A stretch of 45,055 nucleotides of DNA from Bacillus sp. MM2020_1 (lineage in GTDB: Bacteria > Bacillota > Bacilli > Bacillales > Cytobacillaceae): assembly GCA_011250595.1 (NCBI GenBank), contig JAANMP010000038.1, forward strand, positions 1 through 45,055. Reading direction: 5' to 3'. The position numbers and the translations under genes were made by a program. Below, piece after piece: positions 34,437 through 43,579 of the stretch (the first letter of the stretch is position 1; each line of letters starts with the position of its first letter). Below the pieces are notes generated by a model. That model was not told where the DNA came from and searched no databases. It saw only the letters and a list, made by a program, of their open reading frames with translations.

Positions 34437-34442
34437 ATTATA
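34437..34442 (-). promoter_or_regulatory. -10 element of the small pre-adhE gene
   Basis: TATAAT on the minus strand. The -35 is poor (TTGATT at 14 bases is too close). Confidence 0.45.
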
Positions 34443-34510
34443 CTAGAATAGTTATTAATCAATTAATCTATGGTCAATACACGGGACCATGAATAACCGT
34501 TATATATGGA

Positions 34511-34749
34511 ACTAGCTGAGAGTCATCACATAAGAACTCTTTCTTACCGTAAACCCTTCTGAAACTAGTTTTCGGTCGTTTAAGAGCACTCTTTCTTACC
34601 GTAACCAACTCTCAAACTAGTTTTCGGGCATTAAAGAGCCCTCTTTCTTACCGTAACCAACTCTCAAACTAGTTTTCGGGTATTAAAGAGCCCTCTTTCT
34701 TACCGTAGCTCCTTGTAAAACATGGTTACGGTCATTAAAGGGCTCTTTA
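34511..34749. repeat. Tandem array of a 52-bp hairpin-forming unit
   Basis: Units begin with CTCTTTCTTACCGTA at 34537, 34589, 34641 and 34693, exactly 52 bases apart, preceded by a decayed partial unit from about 34511. Units 2 and 3 differ at one of 52 positions. Each begins CTCTTT and ends AAAGAG, with CCG...CGG inside, so it can fold back on itself. The last unit diverges into a stronger hairpin in which ACCGTA pairs with TACGGT, flanked by GAGCCC and GGGCTC. The array starts ten bases past the nnr stop and may include its terminator. The stretch 34245-34510 holds the promoter, cre and Rex-like sites and a small hairpin at 34470-34490. Confidence 0.85.
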
Positions 34750-34758
34750 TATATATTT

Positions 34759-36309
34759 TCACAAAATTAGATTCAATTCTTCTCTCACTCCATCAATAAG
34801 ATCAAACGGTCCTACTCCATAATGAGAAAGAACTTTTGCCTTTTCCTCACCAGCTCTGGCATGGAAGTAACTTGCTGAAATCAGGGCATGTAAGGGTGAG
34901 GCACCCTGAGCAAGAAAGGAAGTAATCAGCCCTGTCAGTACATCACCGCTCCCACCTTTTCCAAGCGCATCATGGCCGTATGGATTAATGAATAGGTCAC
35001 CATCAGGAGTGGCAATTATGGAGCGATGCCCCTTTAAAAGCAAATAAACTCCATAATCCTTCGCAAAAGCGGCGGCGATTTCAAGGCGGTCCTCTTCCAC
35101 TTCTTTTACCGTCTTATTGACGAGACGAGCCATTTCCCCTGGGTGCGGGGTAAAAATTACTGGTCCCTGATAGCTACGGACAACATCCAATTGAGTCCGA
35201 AACAAATATAAGCCATCAGCATCGATAACAACAGGTTGGAGTTGAAGAGCAGTTAGGATCGATTGAATCCACGCCTCGCCACCAGAGAAGCGACTCAATC
35301 CAGGACCTATTGCGATACTATCAAACTGCTGAAGCAAAGGTACCAGGACATCAACTGATTTCTCAGCGATATGTCCGTTATCCTCAGGGAGTGGTAAAAG
35401 TAAGGATTCCGGGTTTTGGACGGCAGCCATTGGATAAATATTTTCAGGAACGGCTAATGTGACTAATCCGGCTCCGGAATGCAGGGCTGCCTTAGCAGAG
35501 AAAATGGGCGCGCCGACATAGTTACGTGACCCGCCTATTATCAGGACATGACCAAACGTCCCCTTATGCCCATGCCTGGGTCGAATTGGAACAGAAGATT
35601 TAACAAGATTCTCCGAAATCAGTTTAGGCATGACCAGTCCCAGTTCCGCAGCACACGAAGGGGGAACGGAAATGTCAACCGCCTTCCACTCCCCGATAAA
35701 CTTTGATCCTTCATTCAGGAAGAAGCCCTTTTTAGGAAAAACAAACGTAATTGTCTTTGTTGCTTTTATTGCCAATCCGTCCACTTTTCCATTTTCGCTG
35801 TTCACACCTGAAGGTATGTCGACAGAAATGACTAATTTTTCCCCATTAAATTCATTGACCATCTCGATAACTTGGCTCAAAGGTTCTCTTACAGCCCCGT
35901 TCACCCCTGTCCCTAAAATGGCATCAATGATAATGTCTGCCTGTTTTAATTCATTTTGAAGTGCAGCCAGCGTCTGTTCGTGTAGAAGGAAAATCGGTAA
36001 TTGTCTGTTTAGATACACATCAAAATGTACTTTCGCATCTCCTTTGATTCGTTCGGGGGTAATTAACAAACACAACAAGGGCTTAAGACCAATATCGGAC
36101 AGACGGCGGGCGATAACAAAACCGTCTCCGCCATTATTTCCACCACCTGCAAGCACAATCACCCTAGGATTTTCACAAGGTGAACTAGCAAGTATTTCCT
36201 CAACCACTTTCGCTCCGGCATTTTCCATTAATACCACACCAGGTAAGCCAAGCTGCTCCATTGTAAACTGATCCATTTTCTGCATTTCCTTTTGACCCGC
36301 GGCAAACAA
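34759..36309 (-). CDS. nnr: Bifunctional NAD(P)H-hydrate epimerase / dehydratase
   Basis: Repair enzyme of 516 residues that converts damaged hydrated NADH and NADPH back to the normal cofactors. The N-terminal epimerase domain (about 1-215) has GGGNNGGDGFVIARRL, ILGTGVNG and SVDIPSGVNS. The C-terminal ADP-dependent dehydratase domain (about 225-516) has HKGTFGHVLIIGGSRNYVGA, IGPGLSR, VIDADGLYL, FTPHPGEMARL, LLKGHRSI and GKGGSGDVLTGLI. The start is a TTG eight bases after GGAGG. It lies 34 bases downstream of the patB-like gene, so the two are probably one operon. It ends at the tandem repeat array. Confidence 0.95.
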   Translation of the reverse strand: MFAAGQKEMQKMDQFTMEQLGLPGVVLMENAGAKVVEEILASSPCENPRVIVLAGGGNNGGDGFVIARRLSDIGLKPLLCLLITPERIKGDAKVHFDVYLNRQLPIFLLHEQTLAALQNELKQADIIIDAILGTGVNGAVREPLSQVIEMVNEFNGEKLVISVDIPSGVNSENGKVDGLAIKATKTITFVFPKKGFFLNEGSKFIGEWKAVDISVPPSCAAELGLVMPKLISENLVKSSVPIRPRHGHKGTFGHVLIIGGSRNYVGAPIFSAKAALHSGAGLVTLAVPENIYPMAAVQNPESLLLPLPEDNGHIAEKSVDVLVPLLQQFDSIAIGPGLSRFSGGEAWIQSILTALQLQPVVIDADGLYLFRTQLDVVRSYQGPVIFTPHPGEMARLVNKTVKEVEEDRLEIAAAFAKDYGVYLLLKGHRSIIATPDGDLFINPYGHDALGKGGSGDVLTGLITSFLAQGASPLHALISASYFHARAGEEKAKVLSHYGVGPFDLIDGVREELNLIL

Positions 36310-36343
36310 ATTTCACCCCTCCTTTAACATCCTTACTATCTTT

Positions 36344-37534
36344 CTATCGTACGTCCTTGAATTCTCTAGCAATCCTTTCAAACGCTTCCTGAATTAAGGG
36401 GCGAGGCGATGGGATACAAATTCTTTGCCACTGTAACCCTTCTTCGCCAAACATCTTTCCATCTTCGAGAAGAACATTCGCTTTATTATAGATTCGGTCA
36501 TGGACTTCATCTGGTGAAAGGCCGTATTCACTAAAATCCATCCACATGATATAGGTTCCCTCTGGAATTCTCACCTTTACTTTCGGCATTTTCTCCGCTA
36601 GAAATTGGACAGCCCATTCCATTGTCCCATCAATATAGTCCTTCAACTGCTCTAACCACTCTTCTCCTTCGTTGTAGACGGCAATCAGTGCAGAAACAGT
36701 AAATGGAGAAGGTAAATGCATCCCCATTACGGTATTGTAGGTTTTTCTTAGTTCCGGATTGGAGATAATTACATTTGTGCAATGAAGTCCAGCGACATTG
36801 AACGTTTTATTGATGGCTGTAAAAGTAATAATACGCTCACCATGGTCGGTAGCTTTTGCAATTGGAATAAAGGTTTGATTGCGGCGAACTAAATCACCGT
36901 GAATTTCATCCGCAACGATCAGAACATCATGTTTCGCACAAATATCAGCTAATTTTCTAAGTTCTTCCTTAGTAAACACCCTTCCCGTTGGATTATGGGG
37001 GTTACATAAAATAAACATTTTCGTCGTTTCGTCTTTTGCCTTCGCTTCAAAATCTTCAAAATCAATTTGATAATAACCTTCACTATTTGCTTTAAGAGCA
37101 TTATTCATGACTTTTCGTCCGTTTGCTTCAATCGCGGAAGTAAACGGTGGATAAACAGGTCGTTGAATAATGATGCCATCTCCTGGATTAGTTAATGCCT
37201 TCACCGCTACATTTAGAGCATGTACCGTTCCAGGGCTAAAGCTGATATCCTCCTGTGGAATATCCCAATCATGTCTCTTCTTAAACCAATGCTGAATAGC
37301 CTCAAAATACTCTTTTGGAAAGATGGTATAACCAAAAATCCGGTGGTCGACAGTCTTATGTAAAGCCTCTATTAACGGCTGAGGGACGGGTAAATCCATA
37401 TCGGCTGTAAACAACGGAATCGTCTCTTCATCATATCGATCAGTCAGACCAATCTGTTTAAGTAACTCCCCGCCATCCCATTTGATTGAATAGGTTCCTC
37501 TTCGGTTGACAATTTCATCAAAGTTATATTTCAT
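36344..37534 (-). CDS. patB: MalY/PatB-family pyridoxal phosphate enzyme (cystathionine beta-lyase type)
   Basis: Fold-type I PLP enzyme of 396 residues, likely a C-S lyase that splits cystathionine or cysteine conjugates. Family features include FDEIVNRRGTYSIKWD at the start, SFSPGTVHALNVAVKALTNP, the asparagine in LCNPHNPTGRVFTKEEL, the aspartate in ADEIHGDLV, and the PLP lysine in FTAINKTFNVAGLHC. AAAGGTGG six bases before the ATG at 37534 sets the start; the frame is open to 37552. It is transcribed with nnr. It stands divergent from the D-2-hydroxyacid dehydrogenase gene. The exact substrate is not certain. Confidence 0.92.
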   Translation of the reverse strand: MKYNFDEIVNRRGTYSIKWDGGELLKQIGLTDRYDEETIPLFTADMDLPVPQPLIEALHKTVDHRIFGYTIFPKEYFEAIQHWFKKRHDWDIPQEDISFSPGTVHALNVAVKALTNPGDGIIIQRPVYPPFTSAIEANGRKVMNNALKANSEGYYQIDFEDFEAKAKDETTKMFILCNPHNPTGRVFTKEELRKLADICAKHDVLIVADEIHGDLVRRNQTFIPIAKATDHGERIITFTAINKTFNVAGLHCTNVIISNPELRKTYNTVMGMHLPSPFTVSALIAVYNEGEEWLEQLKDYIDGTMEWAVQFLAEKMPKVKVRIPEGTYIMWMDFSEYGLSPDEVHDRIYNKANVLLEDGKMFGEEGLQWQRICIPSPRPLIQEAFERIAREFKDVR

Positions 37535-37700
37535 GTAAATCCACCTTTCCACTATTTATTACTTGTATCCTAACACTTTTTATATGCTTCCATCCACTTC
37601 TTCAAAATCATTGTGCTTTTTTCATTTTCTAAATATTGACTCTTTATAAATTGTATGTCAATTTAAAGATATATCCTAAAGGAGAAGAGACTATAAACAT

Positions 37701-38675
37701 ATGAAGAGAAAAATACTTGCTTATAACTTTGAATTCTCTGAAACCTTAGATCGTTTGAGAGATCGTTTTGATGTGGATATTTTTGAAAAAATCAATCCAA
37801 AGATAAACCCAGACTTTTTACAAGCTCTCAAGCATGCCGAAGGAATTGTCGGCCTAGCCCTTCCAGTCGATAAAGAATTACTAGATTGTGCCCCGAATTT
37901 GAAAATAGTCTCAAATAACTCGACTGGATTTAATAACCTTGCTATTGGTGAGATGACTAAACGGGGTGTAATGGGAACTAACACACCAGGAGTCTTAGAG
38001 GATACAACAGCAGATGCGATTTTCGGAATATTACTGGCTGCTGCACGACGCATCCCAGAGCTGGACCGCTTCGTGAAGGCAGGACATTGGAAGCAGCATT
38101 TAACCCGAAACGAGTATGCTATTGATGTCCATCACAAAACCTTAGGAATTATTGGGATGGGGAAAATCGGGTCGTTAATAGCTAAGCGCGGGCATTTAGG
38201 TTTTGATATGAATATTCTATACCACAATCGGACCCGAAACCTTGAGGCGGAGAAAAAATATAATGCTGTCTACTCGGAGCTTGATAACTTACTTAAGGAA
38301 GCGGATTTTGTTTGTTTAATGACCCCGCTCACACCGGAAACCGAAAATTTAATCGGTGAACGAGAATTTAAATTGATGAAAAAGTCCGCTATTTTTGTAA
38401 ATGGTTCGCGTGGAAAAACAGTAGATGAAAAAGCACTTATTGAGGCAATAAAAACAAACGAAATTCACGGAGCCGCAATCGATGTATTCCAGAGAGAGCC
38501 GGTGAGTGCGGACCATCCGCTGCTCCAGTATCCAAATGTGGTGACGACCCCGCATATTGGCTCATCTACTCACGAAACGGAATATAAAATGGCACAGCTT
38601 GCGGTAGAGAATCTATTAGCGGGACTCACGGGGAAACGTCCGAAGAATCTGATTAATCCTGAGGTTCTGAATTAA
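37701..38675 (+). CDS. D-2-hydroxyacid dehydrogenase (NAD-dependent)
   Basis: Cytoplasmic oxidoreductase of 324 residues of the D-isomer-specific 2-hydroxyacid family (glyoxylate/2-ketogluconate reductase branch). The Rossmann motif is LGIIGMGKIGSLIAKRG. The catalytic arginine lies in VNGSRGKTVDEKAL, the glutamate in VFQREPV and the histidine in TTPHIGSSTHETE. The NNSTGFNN stretch takes the place of the common GVGxDNID loop. AAAGGAGAAGAG is somewhat far from the ATG at 37701, but no other start fits. Divergent from patB. The substrate cannot be fixed from sequence. Confidence 0.92.
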   Translation: MKRKILAYNFEFSETLDRLRDRFDVDIFEKINPKINPDFLQALKHAEGIVGLALPVDKELLDCAPNLKIVSNNSTGFNNLAIGEMTKRGVMGTNTPGVLEDTTADAIFGILLAAARRIPELDRFVKAGHWKQHLTRNEYAIDVHHKTLGIIGMGKIGSLIAKRGHLGFDMNILYHNRTRNLEAEKKYNAVYSELDNLLKEADFVCLMTPLTPETENLIGEREFKLMKKSAIFVNGSRGKTVDEKALIEAIKTNEIHGAAIDVFQREPVSADHPLLQYPNVVTTPHIGSSTHETEYKMAQLAVENLLAGLTGKRPKNLINPEVLN

Positions 38676-38719
38676 TAAAAGGAAACAGAGATTGTAGAAT
38701 TTGGAATACGAATCAATCG

Positions 38720-38749
38720 AAAAAATGGGTCATCTGTAATCAGATGACC
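38720..38749 (-). terminator. Terminator of the DUF1028 gene
   Basis: GGTCATCTG (38728-38736) and CAGATGACC (38741-38749). The minus strand continues CATTTTTT. It may also stop transcription from the dehydrogenase gene on the plus strand. Confidence 0.75.
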
Positions 38750-38840
38750 TAATGATTTTAGTTTACATAATTAAATTATCGATTATAAAAACAAACAGGA
38801 TTCATAAGCAGTGTTCTCCAAGTCCTATTATCAAATTAGC

Positions 38841-39515
38841 TTATTCGTCACCTTTCACCCCGTAAGAAGGGGCCAACTCAGGTACAACTGCTCTGACCTT
38901 ATAGTCATTAGCCTGTGGTTTGTATATCTCCCACAATTTCTTTAAATCTTCCAATGGATTTTCACTATAATCAACTCGTAAATCAACATATGCGAACGGT
39001 TCATCCGTGTAAACCAGAAGTCCGATCGAATGCTCCTGATCGAGCTCTCCACCCATCTGGAAACCTTTTTCGATCGCCAAGATTAGTCTTTCGGCTAAAG
39101 GCTGACCTTCCGTTTGTAAAAATTCACGTCCCATTGCTTCAGGAATTGTGGGATCACTGAGTAGATTACCGATACTGGCAACGTTTTTATCACAAAATTC
39201 ACCATGTACACCTAGCGCCCTGTTTCCTGTGTAGGCAGCCGAATTTCCTTTCGCATCCACAACAGCTATTTGTCGATACTCAGGATATGGTGAAGCATCT
39301 TTCATAGAGCGGATAGCTGATTGGGCATCAAACCCGTTCTCTAACACAGAAAATCCAATCGTTGCTAATCTAGGGTCGGTAACATTTTGTGTTAAAATAG
39401 CACCTACTCCAGTCTTAGCCCATGGGCACCTTGCCCCAACCGATGGACTGCTGGATGTAACAATGACTCCAAACGCACCAGTGGATTGACAACGGCCCGC
39501 TACCGAAAATGTCAA
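38841..39515 (-). CDS. DUF1028 family protein (Ntn-hydrolase-like)
   Basis: A 224-residue member of the DUF1028 family. It shows the typical beginning MTFSVAGRCQSTGAFGVIVT, the SPSVGARCPWAKTGVGAILT stretch, the repeated-use DPRLATIGFSVLENG, and GNSAAYTGNRALGVHGEF with the NLLSDPTIPEAMGREF helix. The fold is related to Ntn-hydrolases, so amide hydrolysis is plausible but not shown. Length is within the shorter members. It is followed upstream in the same direction by a RidA-like gene and the Liv transporter operon. DUF1028 genes are often found beside RidA-family genes and amino-acid or peptide transporters, so it may process the imported compound. Confidence 0.9.
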   Translation of the reverse strand: MTFSVAGRCQSTGAFGVIVTSSSPSVGARCPWAKTGVGAILTQNVTDPRLATIGFSVLENGFDAQSAIRSMKDASPYPEYRQIAVVDAKGNSAAYTGNRALGVHGEFCDKNVASIGNLLSDPTIPEAMGREFLQTEGQPLAERLILAIEKGFQMGGELDQEHSIGLLVYTDEPFAYVDLRVDYSENPLEDLKKLWEIYKPQANDYKVRAVVPELAPSYGVKGDE

Positions 39516-39607
39516 AATAATCCCCCTCGAAGAAATAATTTTTATTCAATCTATTAATTACTGTTTTTACTTTGAAAATAGTGATAAATCACTAAAAAAA
39601 AGAAACA

Positions 39608-40060
39608 TTACTCACTAATAACTGCTTCAACATCAATCTCCATTAGCATTTCAGGCATAGCAAAGCCGCTGACTAGTAATCCGGTGCTACAAGGATAAAC
39701 ATCCTTAAAATGTCTACCGATGACTGGATACACTTTACTGCGGTCTTCACGATTCATTAAATAAACAGTAATTTTACAAATATCTTGAATGGTACCCCCA
39801 GCTTCTTCAATCAGCTGCTTTACACATGTGCATGCCATTTCCGCCTGTGCTTCGACATCACCAATGCCATGGAAGTTTCCATCTAAATCAAAGCCTGTTT
39901 GCCCTCTTAAAAAAATGCGATTCCCTGCTCTCACAGCCATACTAAATTCGTTAACAATGTGGTGTTCCGGTTTTCCTAAATTTTTAGGATAATACTGTTC
40001 TGTTTTAAACTTCCGGAATCTCTGAATCTCTACTTTTTTAGTTTCTCCATGAACTGACAT
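39608..40060 (-). CDS. RidA/RutC-family protein lacking the usual arginine
   Basis: A 150-residue chorismate-mutase-like trimer-forming protein. RidA proteins hydrolyse reactive enamine and imine intermediates. The family frame is clear (FSMAVRAGNRIFLRGQTGFD, GDVEAQAEMACTCVKQLIEE, AGGTIQDICKITVYLMN, and the closing MEIDVEAVI). In RidA itself the substrate arginine sits in a PARS-type segment. The matching stretch here is YPCSTGLLVSGFA, with no arginine. That suggests another Rid subfamily or a different reaction. GGGAGGAAAATTAAAT precedes the ATG. It lies 126 bases from livF and 92 bases from the DUF1028 gene. Confidence 0.9.
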   Translation of the reverse strand: MSVHGETKKVEIQRFRKFKTEQYYPKNLGKPEHHIVNEFSMAVRAGNRIFLRGQTGFDLDGNFHGIGDVEAQAEMACTCVKQLIEEAGGTIQDICKITVYLMNREDRSKVYPVIGRHFKDVYPCSTGLLVSGFAMPEMLMEIDVEAVISE

Positions 40061-40186
40061 ATTTAATTTTCCTCCCTAAAGTAAGATGATATTATTTAAG
40101 GAATTAGTCCCTTTTTATTCCCTAAACTAAATATAAAGTTTATTCCGAAAATTGTCAACATTACCAATAATGGCCGTTAATCTTAT

Positions 40187-40885
40187 TTATCCCAGATAAG
40201 AACGCTGGACAATTTCGCTTTCTTTTAGATCTTTTTTCGTCCCTTGACCTGCTAAACGCCCCGCCATCAGCACATAACCACGACTACAAAAGTCAATGGC
40301 CATTTCCGCATTTTGATCAACTAATAAAATAGTTGTTCCCTGCTGATGTAATTCAGTAATTTTGTCATATACTTCAAAAACTAGTTTCGGGGACAAACCC
40401 ATGGATGGCTCATCAAGTAATAACAGCTTGGGCTTTGTCATCATTGCACGGGCAATCGCCAGCATTTGCTGCTCGCCTCCTGAAAGCAAACCTGCGTGTT
40501 GATTTCTTCTGTCACGGAGGATAGGAAACGGCTCTGTAACCTCTTCCGCTCTTTGCTGACGTTCTTTAGCTGGTAGTGTATAACCGCCTAACAGCAAATT
40601 ATCCCACACAGAAAGTAAAGGGAATACATGGCGGCCTTCTGGTACTAGAGTCATGCCACGACTAACAAGTTTAAACGTTTTTTCCTTAATAATAGATTTA
40701 CCCGAGAGCTGAATATTTCCCCTTTTTGGACGGAGTTCGCCGATAATAGTTTTCAAGAGAGTGCTTTTGCCTGCACCATTGGCACCAATCACCGAAACGG
40801 CTTCCTTTTCTTCTACCATCATGCTCACATTGTCTAAGGCACAAATTTGCCCATAATAGGTACTTACATTTTCAACCTTAAGCAT
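40187..40885 (-). CDS. livF: Branched-chain amino-acid type ABC transporter ATPase 2
   Basis: ATP-binding subunit of 232 residues of a HAAT-family importer. Walker A is GANGAGKSTLLKT, the signature is LLSGGEQQMLAIARAM, Walker B is LLLLDEPSMGLSP, and the switch region is TTILLVDQNAEMAI (where canonical ABC proteins have His, LivF has Gln-Asn or similar). Length is normal. It overlaps livG by eight bases and ends the transporter part of the operon, with the RidA-like gene following. Confidence 0.95.
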   Translation of the reverse strand: MLKVENVSTYYGQICALDNVSMMVEEKEAVSVIGANGAGKSTLLKTIIGELRPKRGNIQLSGKSIIKEKTFKLVSRGMTLVPEGRHVFPLLSVWDNLLLGGYTLPAKERQQRAEEVTEPFPILRDRRNQHAGLLSGGEQQMLAIARAMMTKPKLLLLDEPSMGLSPKLVFEVYDKITELHQQGTTILLVDQNAEMAIDFCSRGYVLMAGRLAGQGTKKDLKESEIVQRSYLG

Positions 40886-41672
40886 TTGCTTCAGCCCTCC
40901 CCATATAAGCTTCCAATACCGCTGGATGATTTTGAATCATTTCAGGAGGACCTTCTACCAGCTTTTCCCCAAAATTTATTACGGTGATTTGATTGGACAA
41001 CGTATTAACGAGATGCATGTCATGAGCAATGATTAAAATGGTAATCCCTTGATTATTCACTTGGGAAAATAGCTGCATAATTTCTTTTGTCTCTTTCTGA
41101 TTCATGCCTGCAGTCGGCTCATCAAGTAATAATAAATCAGGATTTGTTGCCAAAGCCCGGGCAATTTCCACCCTTCTTTGATTACCATAGGACAGCCTGG
41201 CTGCATATTCATGGCGCATCTCCCACAGCCCCACGAATTTTAAAATTTCTTCAATTCGTTCTTTTGCTTCCCGTTCCTTGTTTCGGAAGCTTTTAGTACG
41301 AAATACTGCAGGTAGCAGCTTTCCTCCTGTCAGTAGATAGGTCCCTATTAATACGGTTTCAAACACTGTCATATCTGGAAATAGTCTAATATTTTGGAAG
41401 GTTCGTGAAATCCCTCGCTCCGCAATTTTATCTGGCCTCAATGACGTAATATCTTGATTCGATAACTTAATCTCGCCTGTATCAGGGGTAATTACACCCG
41501 TAATCAAGTTGAAAAGTGTACTTTTCCCAGCTCCATTTGGGCCTATGATTGCATGGATATTATTCTCCTGCACAGAAAATGATAGATTGTTGACTGCCTT
41601 TACGCCGCCAAAGGATTTAGAGAGCTGATTGACAGTTAAAATGGCTGAATTATCAACAAGATTACTGCTCAT
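40878..41672 (-). CDS. livG: Branched-chain amino-acid type ABC transporter ATPase 1
   Basis: Partner ATPase of 264 residues. Walker A is GPNGAGKSTLFNL, followed by RTFQNIRLFPDMTV (Q-loop). The signature is RLSYGNQRRVEIARALA, Walker B is LLLLDEPTAGMNQ and the switch is TILIIAHDMHLV. The C-terminal tail (FGEKLVEGPPEMIQ to HPAVLEAYMG) is typical of LivG. It overlaps livM by 11 bases and livF by 8, a tightly coupled operon. Confidence 0.95.
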   Translation of the reverse strand: MSSNLVDNSAILTVNQLSKSFGGVKAVNNLSFSVQENNIHAIIGPNGAGKSTLFNLITGVITPDTGEIKLSNQDITSLRPDKIAERGISRTFQNIRLFPDMTVFETVLIGTYLLTGGKLLPAVFRTKSFRNKEREAKERIEEILKFVGLWEMRHEYAARLSYGNQRRVEIARALATNPDLLLLDEPTAGMNQKETKEIMQLFSQVNNQGITILIIAHDMHLVNTLSNQITVINFGEKLVEGPPEMIQNHPAVLEAYMGRAEANA

Positions 41673-42687
41673 AACTCAACCCCTCCTTCTCGACGACGTT
41701 TTTTTCAATTTGTATACTTTTCTTAAGGAGACGCTGCTTGGAAATTTGGAATAAACCCATGATTCCCTTAGGAAAAAACATGATCATGATGACGATTAAA
41801 AATCCATAGATTAACATTCTCAATTCAGGTGTTTCCCTTAATGCCTCGGAAGAAACGGTGAGAATCGCCGCGCCAATAATCGCCCCTGCAATCGATCCTT
41901 GTCCACCGATCATGACCATCGTTAAAATGGTAACAGACATGCCAAAAGCAAAGGTTTCCGGACTGACTACATGAAGGAAATGAGCATATAAAGCACCCGC
42001 AGCTCCACAGAACGCCGCTGAAATAGTAAACATGGTTACTTTTGTTTTAAATACTGGGATCCCCATTGCTTGAGCGGCCAGTTCATCATCACGGATTGCC
42101 GTACAGGCACGGCCAAACCCGGACTTGATTATTAACCTTGTAATCAAGATGCCTAGATATACAAAGATTAATAGTAATGGGTAGTAGTCATGGTATTGGA
42201 TAAACGGAAATTGCAAGGTTCCCAGTTTAATACTAGGGGGAGCTGATATTCCGGCAATCCCCATAGGGCCTCCAGTTAAGTCCGTCCAATTTAGAAAAAC
42301 AAGCCAAATAATCGTTCCAAACGCGAGTGTGGCCATGACGAGGTATTCTTCAATCAATTTCAAACCAATAAATCCAATGATAAACCCGATAATCGCCGTG
42401 ATGATAATCGAGAAAGGCAGTGTTAACCATAAGGAAAACCCTAGATTTTTAGCTAGAATCGCAGCTACATAGGCCCCTATTCCAAAGAATGCCCCATGGC
42501 CAACAGAAACCTGACCTGTATAACCAACAATTAAATCAAGACCTAAAGCTAGAATGGCATAAATTAGGATCAAATTAATAATATACATAAAGTACGGATT
42601 TACGATTCCAAGTGGAAGGAGAAATAATGCAATTCCCCCCAAAAGAAGCACGCTTTTTCGGAAAGCTGATCTTTTGATTCGTTCCAT
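41662..42687 (-). CDS. livM: Branched-chain amino-acid type ABC transporter permease 2
   Basis: Membrane permease of 341 residues with about nine to ten hydrophobic helices. The LivM signature is seen in LGLDLIVGYTGQVSVGHGAF near residue 50, and in RDDELAAQAMGIPVFKTKVT (the coupling loop to the ATPases) and VMIGGQGSIAGAIIGAAIL. GGGGGGAG precedes the ATG. It lies 14 bases after livH. Confidence 0.95.
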   Translation of the reverse strand: MERIKRSAFRKSVLLLGGIALFLLPLGIVNPYFMYIINLILIYAILALGLDLIVGYTGQVSVGHGAFFGIGAYVAAILAKNLGFSLWLTLPFSIIITAIIGFIIGFIGLKLIEEYLVMATLAFGTIIWLVFLNWTDLTGGPMGIAGISAPPSIKLGTLQFPFIQYHDYYPLLLIFVYLGILITRLIIKSGFGRACTAIRDDELAAQAMGIPVFKTKVTMFTISAAFCGAAGALYAHFLHVVSPETFAFGMSVTILTMVMIGGQGSIAGAIIGAAILTVSSEALRETPELRMLIYGFLIVIMIMFFPKGIMGLFQISKQRLLKKSIQIEKNVVEKEGLSYEQ

Positions 42688-42701
42688 ATTTTCTCCCCCC
42701 T

Positions 42702-43568
42702 TTACACTTTTTGTTGGACAATTTTACCGAATATTCCTTGCGGGCGAACTAATAAAATAAATAACAAGATCACCATTGCAACCGCATCACGATAACCTGA
42801 GGAGATAAATCCGGCGGCAAAGCTCTCAATTACACCAAGTAATAACCCCGCAATCATGGCACCAGGAATATTTCCCATCCCGCCCATAACAGATGCTGTA
42901 AACCCTTTCAATCCAGCAAATACTCCCATCGTTGGATAGACAAGGAATACGGGTCCCACTAATATACCTGCGAGCGCACCAACAGCAGATCCAATAGCAA
43001 ACGTGATTGATATAATCTTATTGGCATTAATCCCCATTAACTGCGTTGCTTTGATATTCTGTGAGGCAGCCTGAACTGCTTTCCCCATCAGTGTTCGATT
43101 AATAAATAACTCCAAAACGATCATGACAAGAATGGTTAAGATAATGATAAAGATATAATGCTGATTGATTAGCATATCTCCAACTGCAATATTTTTTGAT
43201 AGAAATGGAGAGGTTAGCCGCTCAGGTGTTGCCCCCCAAATATATTGAGCTAAATTCTGCAAAACAATTGATATCCCAATCGCCGCTATTAGCAGATTTA
43301 ATTTAGGTGCATTTCTCATCCTCATATATACCATTTTTTCCATTAAGTAACCGAGTAACGCTCCAGCACAAACCCCGCCTAGATAAGCCAGCCAAATGGG
43401 AGTATCTAATAATAGAAGATAAAGGGACACGAATGCCCCTCCCATATAAACCTCACCATGTGCAAAGTTAATAAAACGCAGTACATTCCACACCATGGTA
43501 TAACCGATGGCCATCAATGCGTATATACTGCCGAGGACAATTCCATTTATGAGTTGATCAATAAACAC
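42702..43568 (-). CDS. livH: Branched-chain amino-acid type ABC transporter permease 1
   Basis: Membrane permease of 288 residues, about eight helices. It shows NGIVLGSIYALMAIGYTMVW, VLRFINFAHGEVYMGGAF, the coupling-loop sequence AASQNIKATQLMGINANKII and FTASVMGGMGNIPGAMIAGL, all typical of LivH. The start is a GTG at 43568 with AGGGTG eight bases upstream. It follows the binding-protein gene by 11 bases. Confidence 0.95.
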   Translation of the reverse strand: MFIDQLINGIVLGSIYALMAIGYTMVWNVLRFINFAHGEVYMGGAFVSLYLLLLDTPIWLAYLGGVCAGALLGYLMEKMVYMRMRNAPKLNLLIAAIGISIVLQNLAQYIWGATPERLTSPFLSKNIAVGDMLINQHYIFIIILTILVMIVLELFINRTLMGKAVQAASQNIKATQLMGINANKIISITFAIGSAVGALAGILVGPVFLVYPTMGVFAGLKGFTASVMGGMGNIPGAMIAGLLLGVIESFAAGFISSGYRDAVAMVILLFILLVRPQGIFGKIVQQKV

Positions 43569-43579
43569 TAGTAATCACC

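Noticed and set aside
34511..34749. CRISPR array
   Set aside because: The whole 52-base unit repeats, with no variable spacers and no cas genes nearby.
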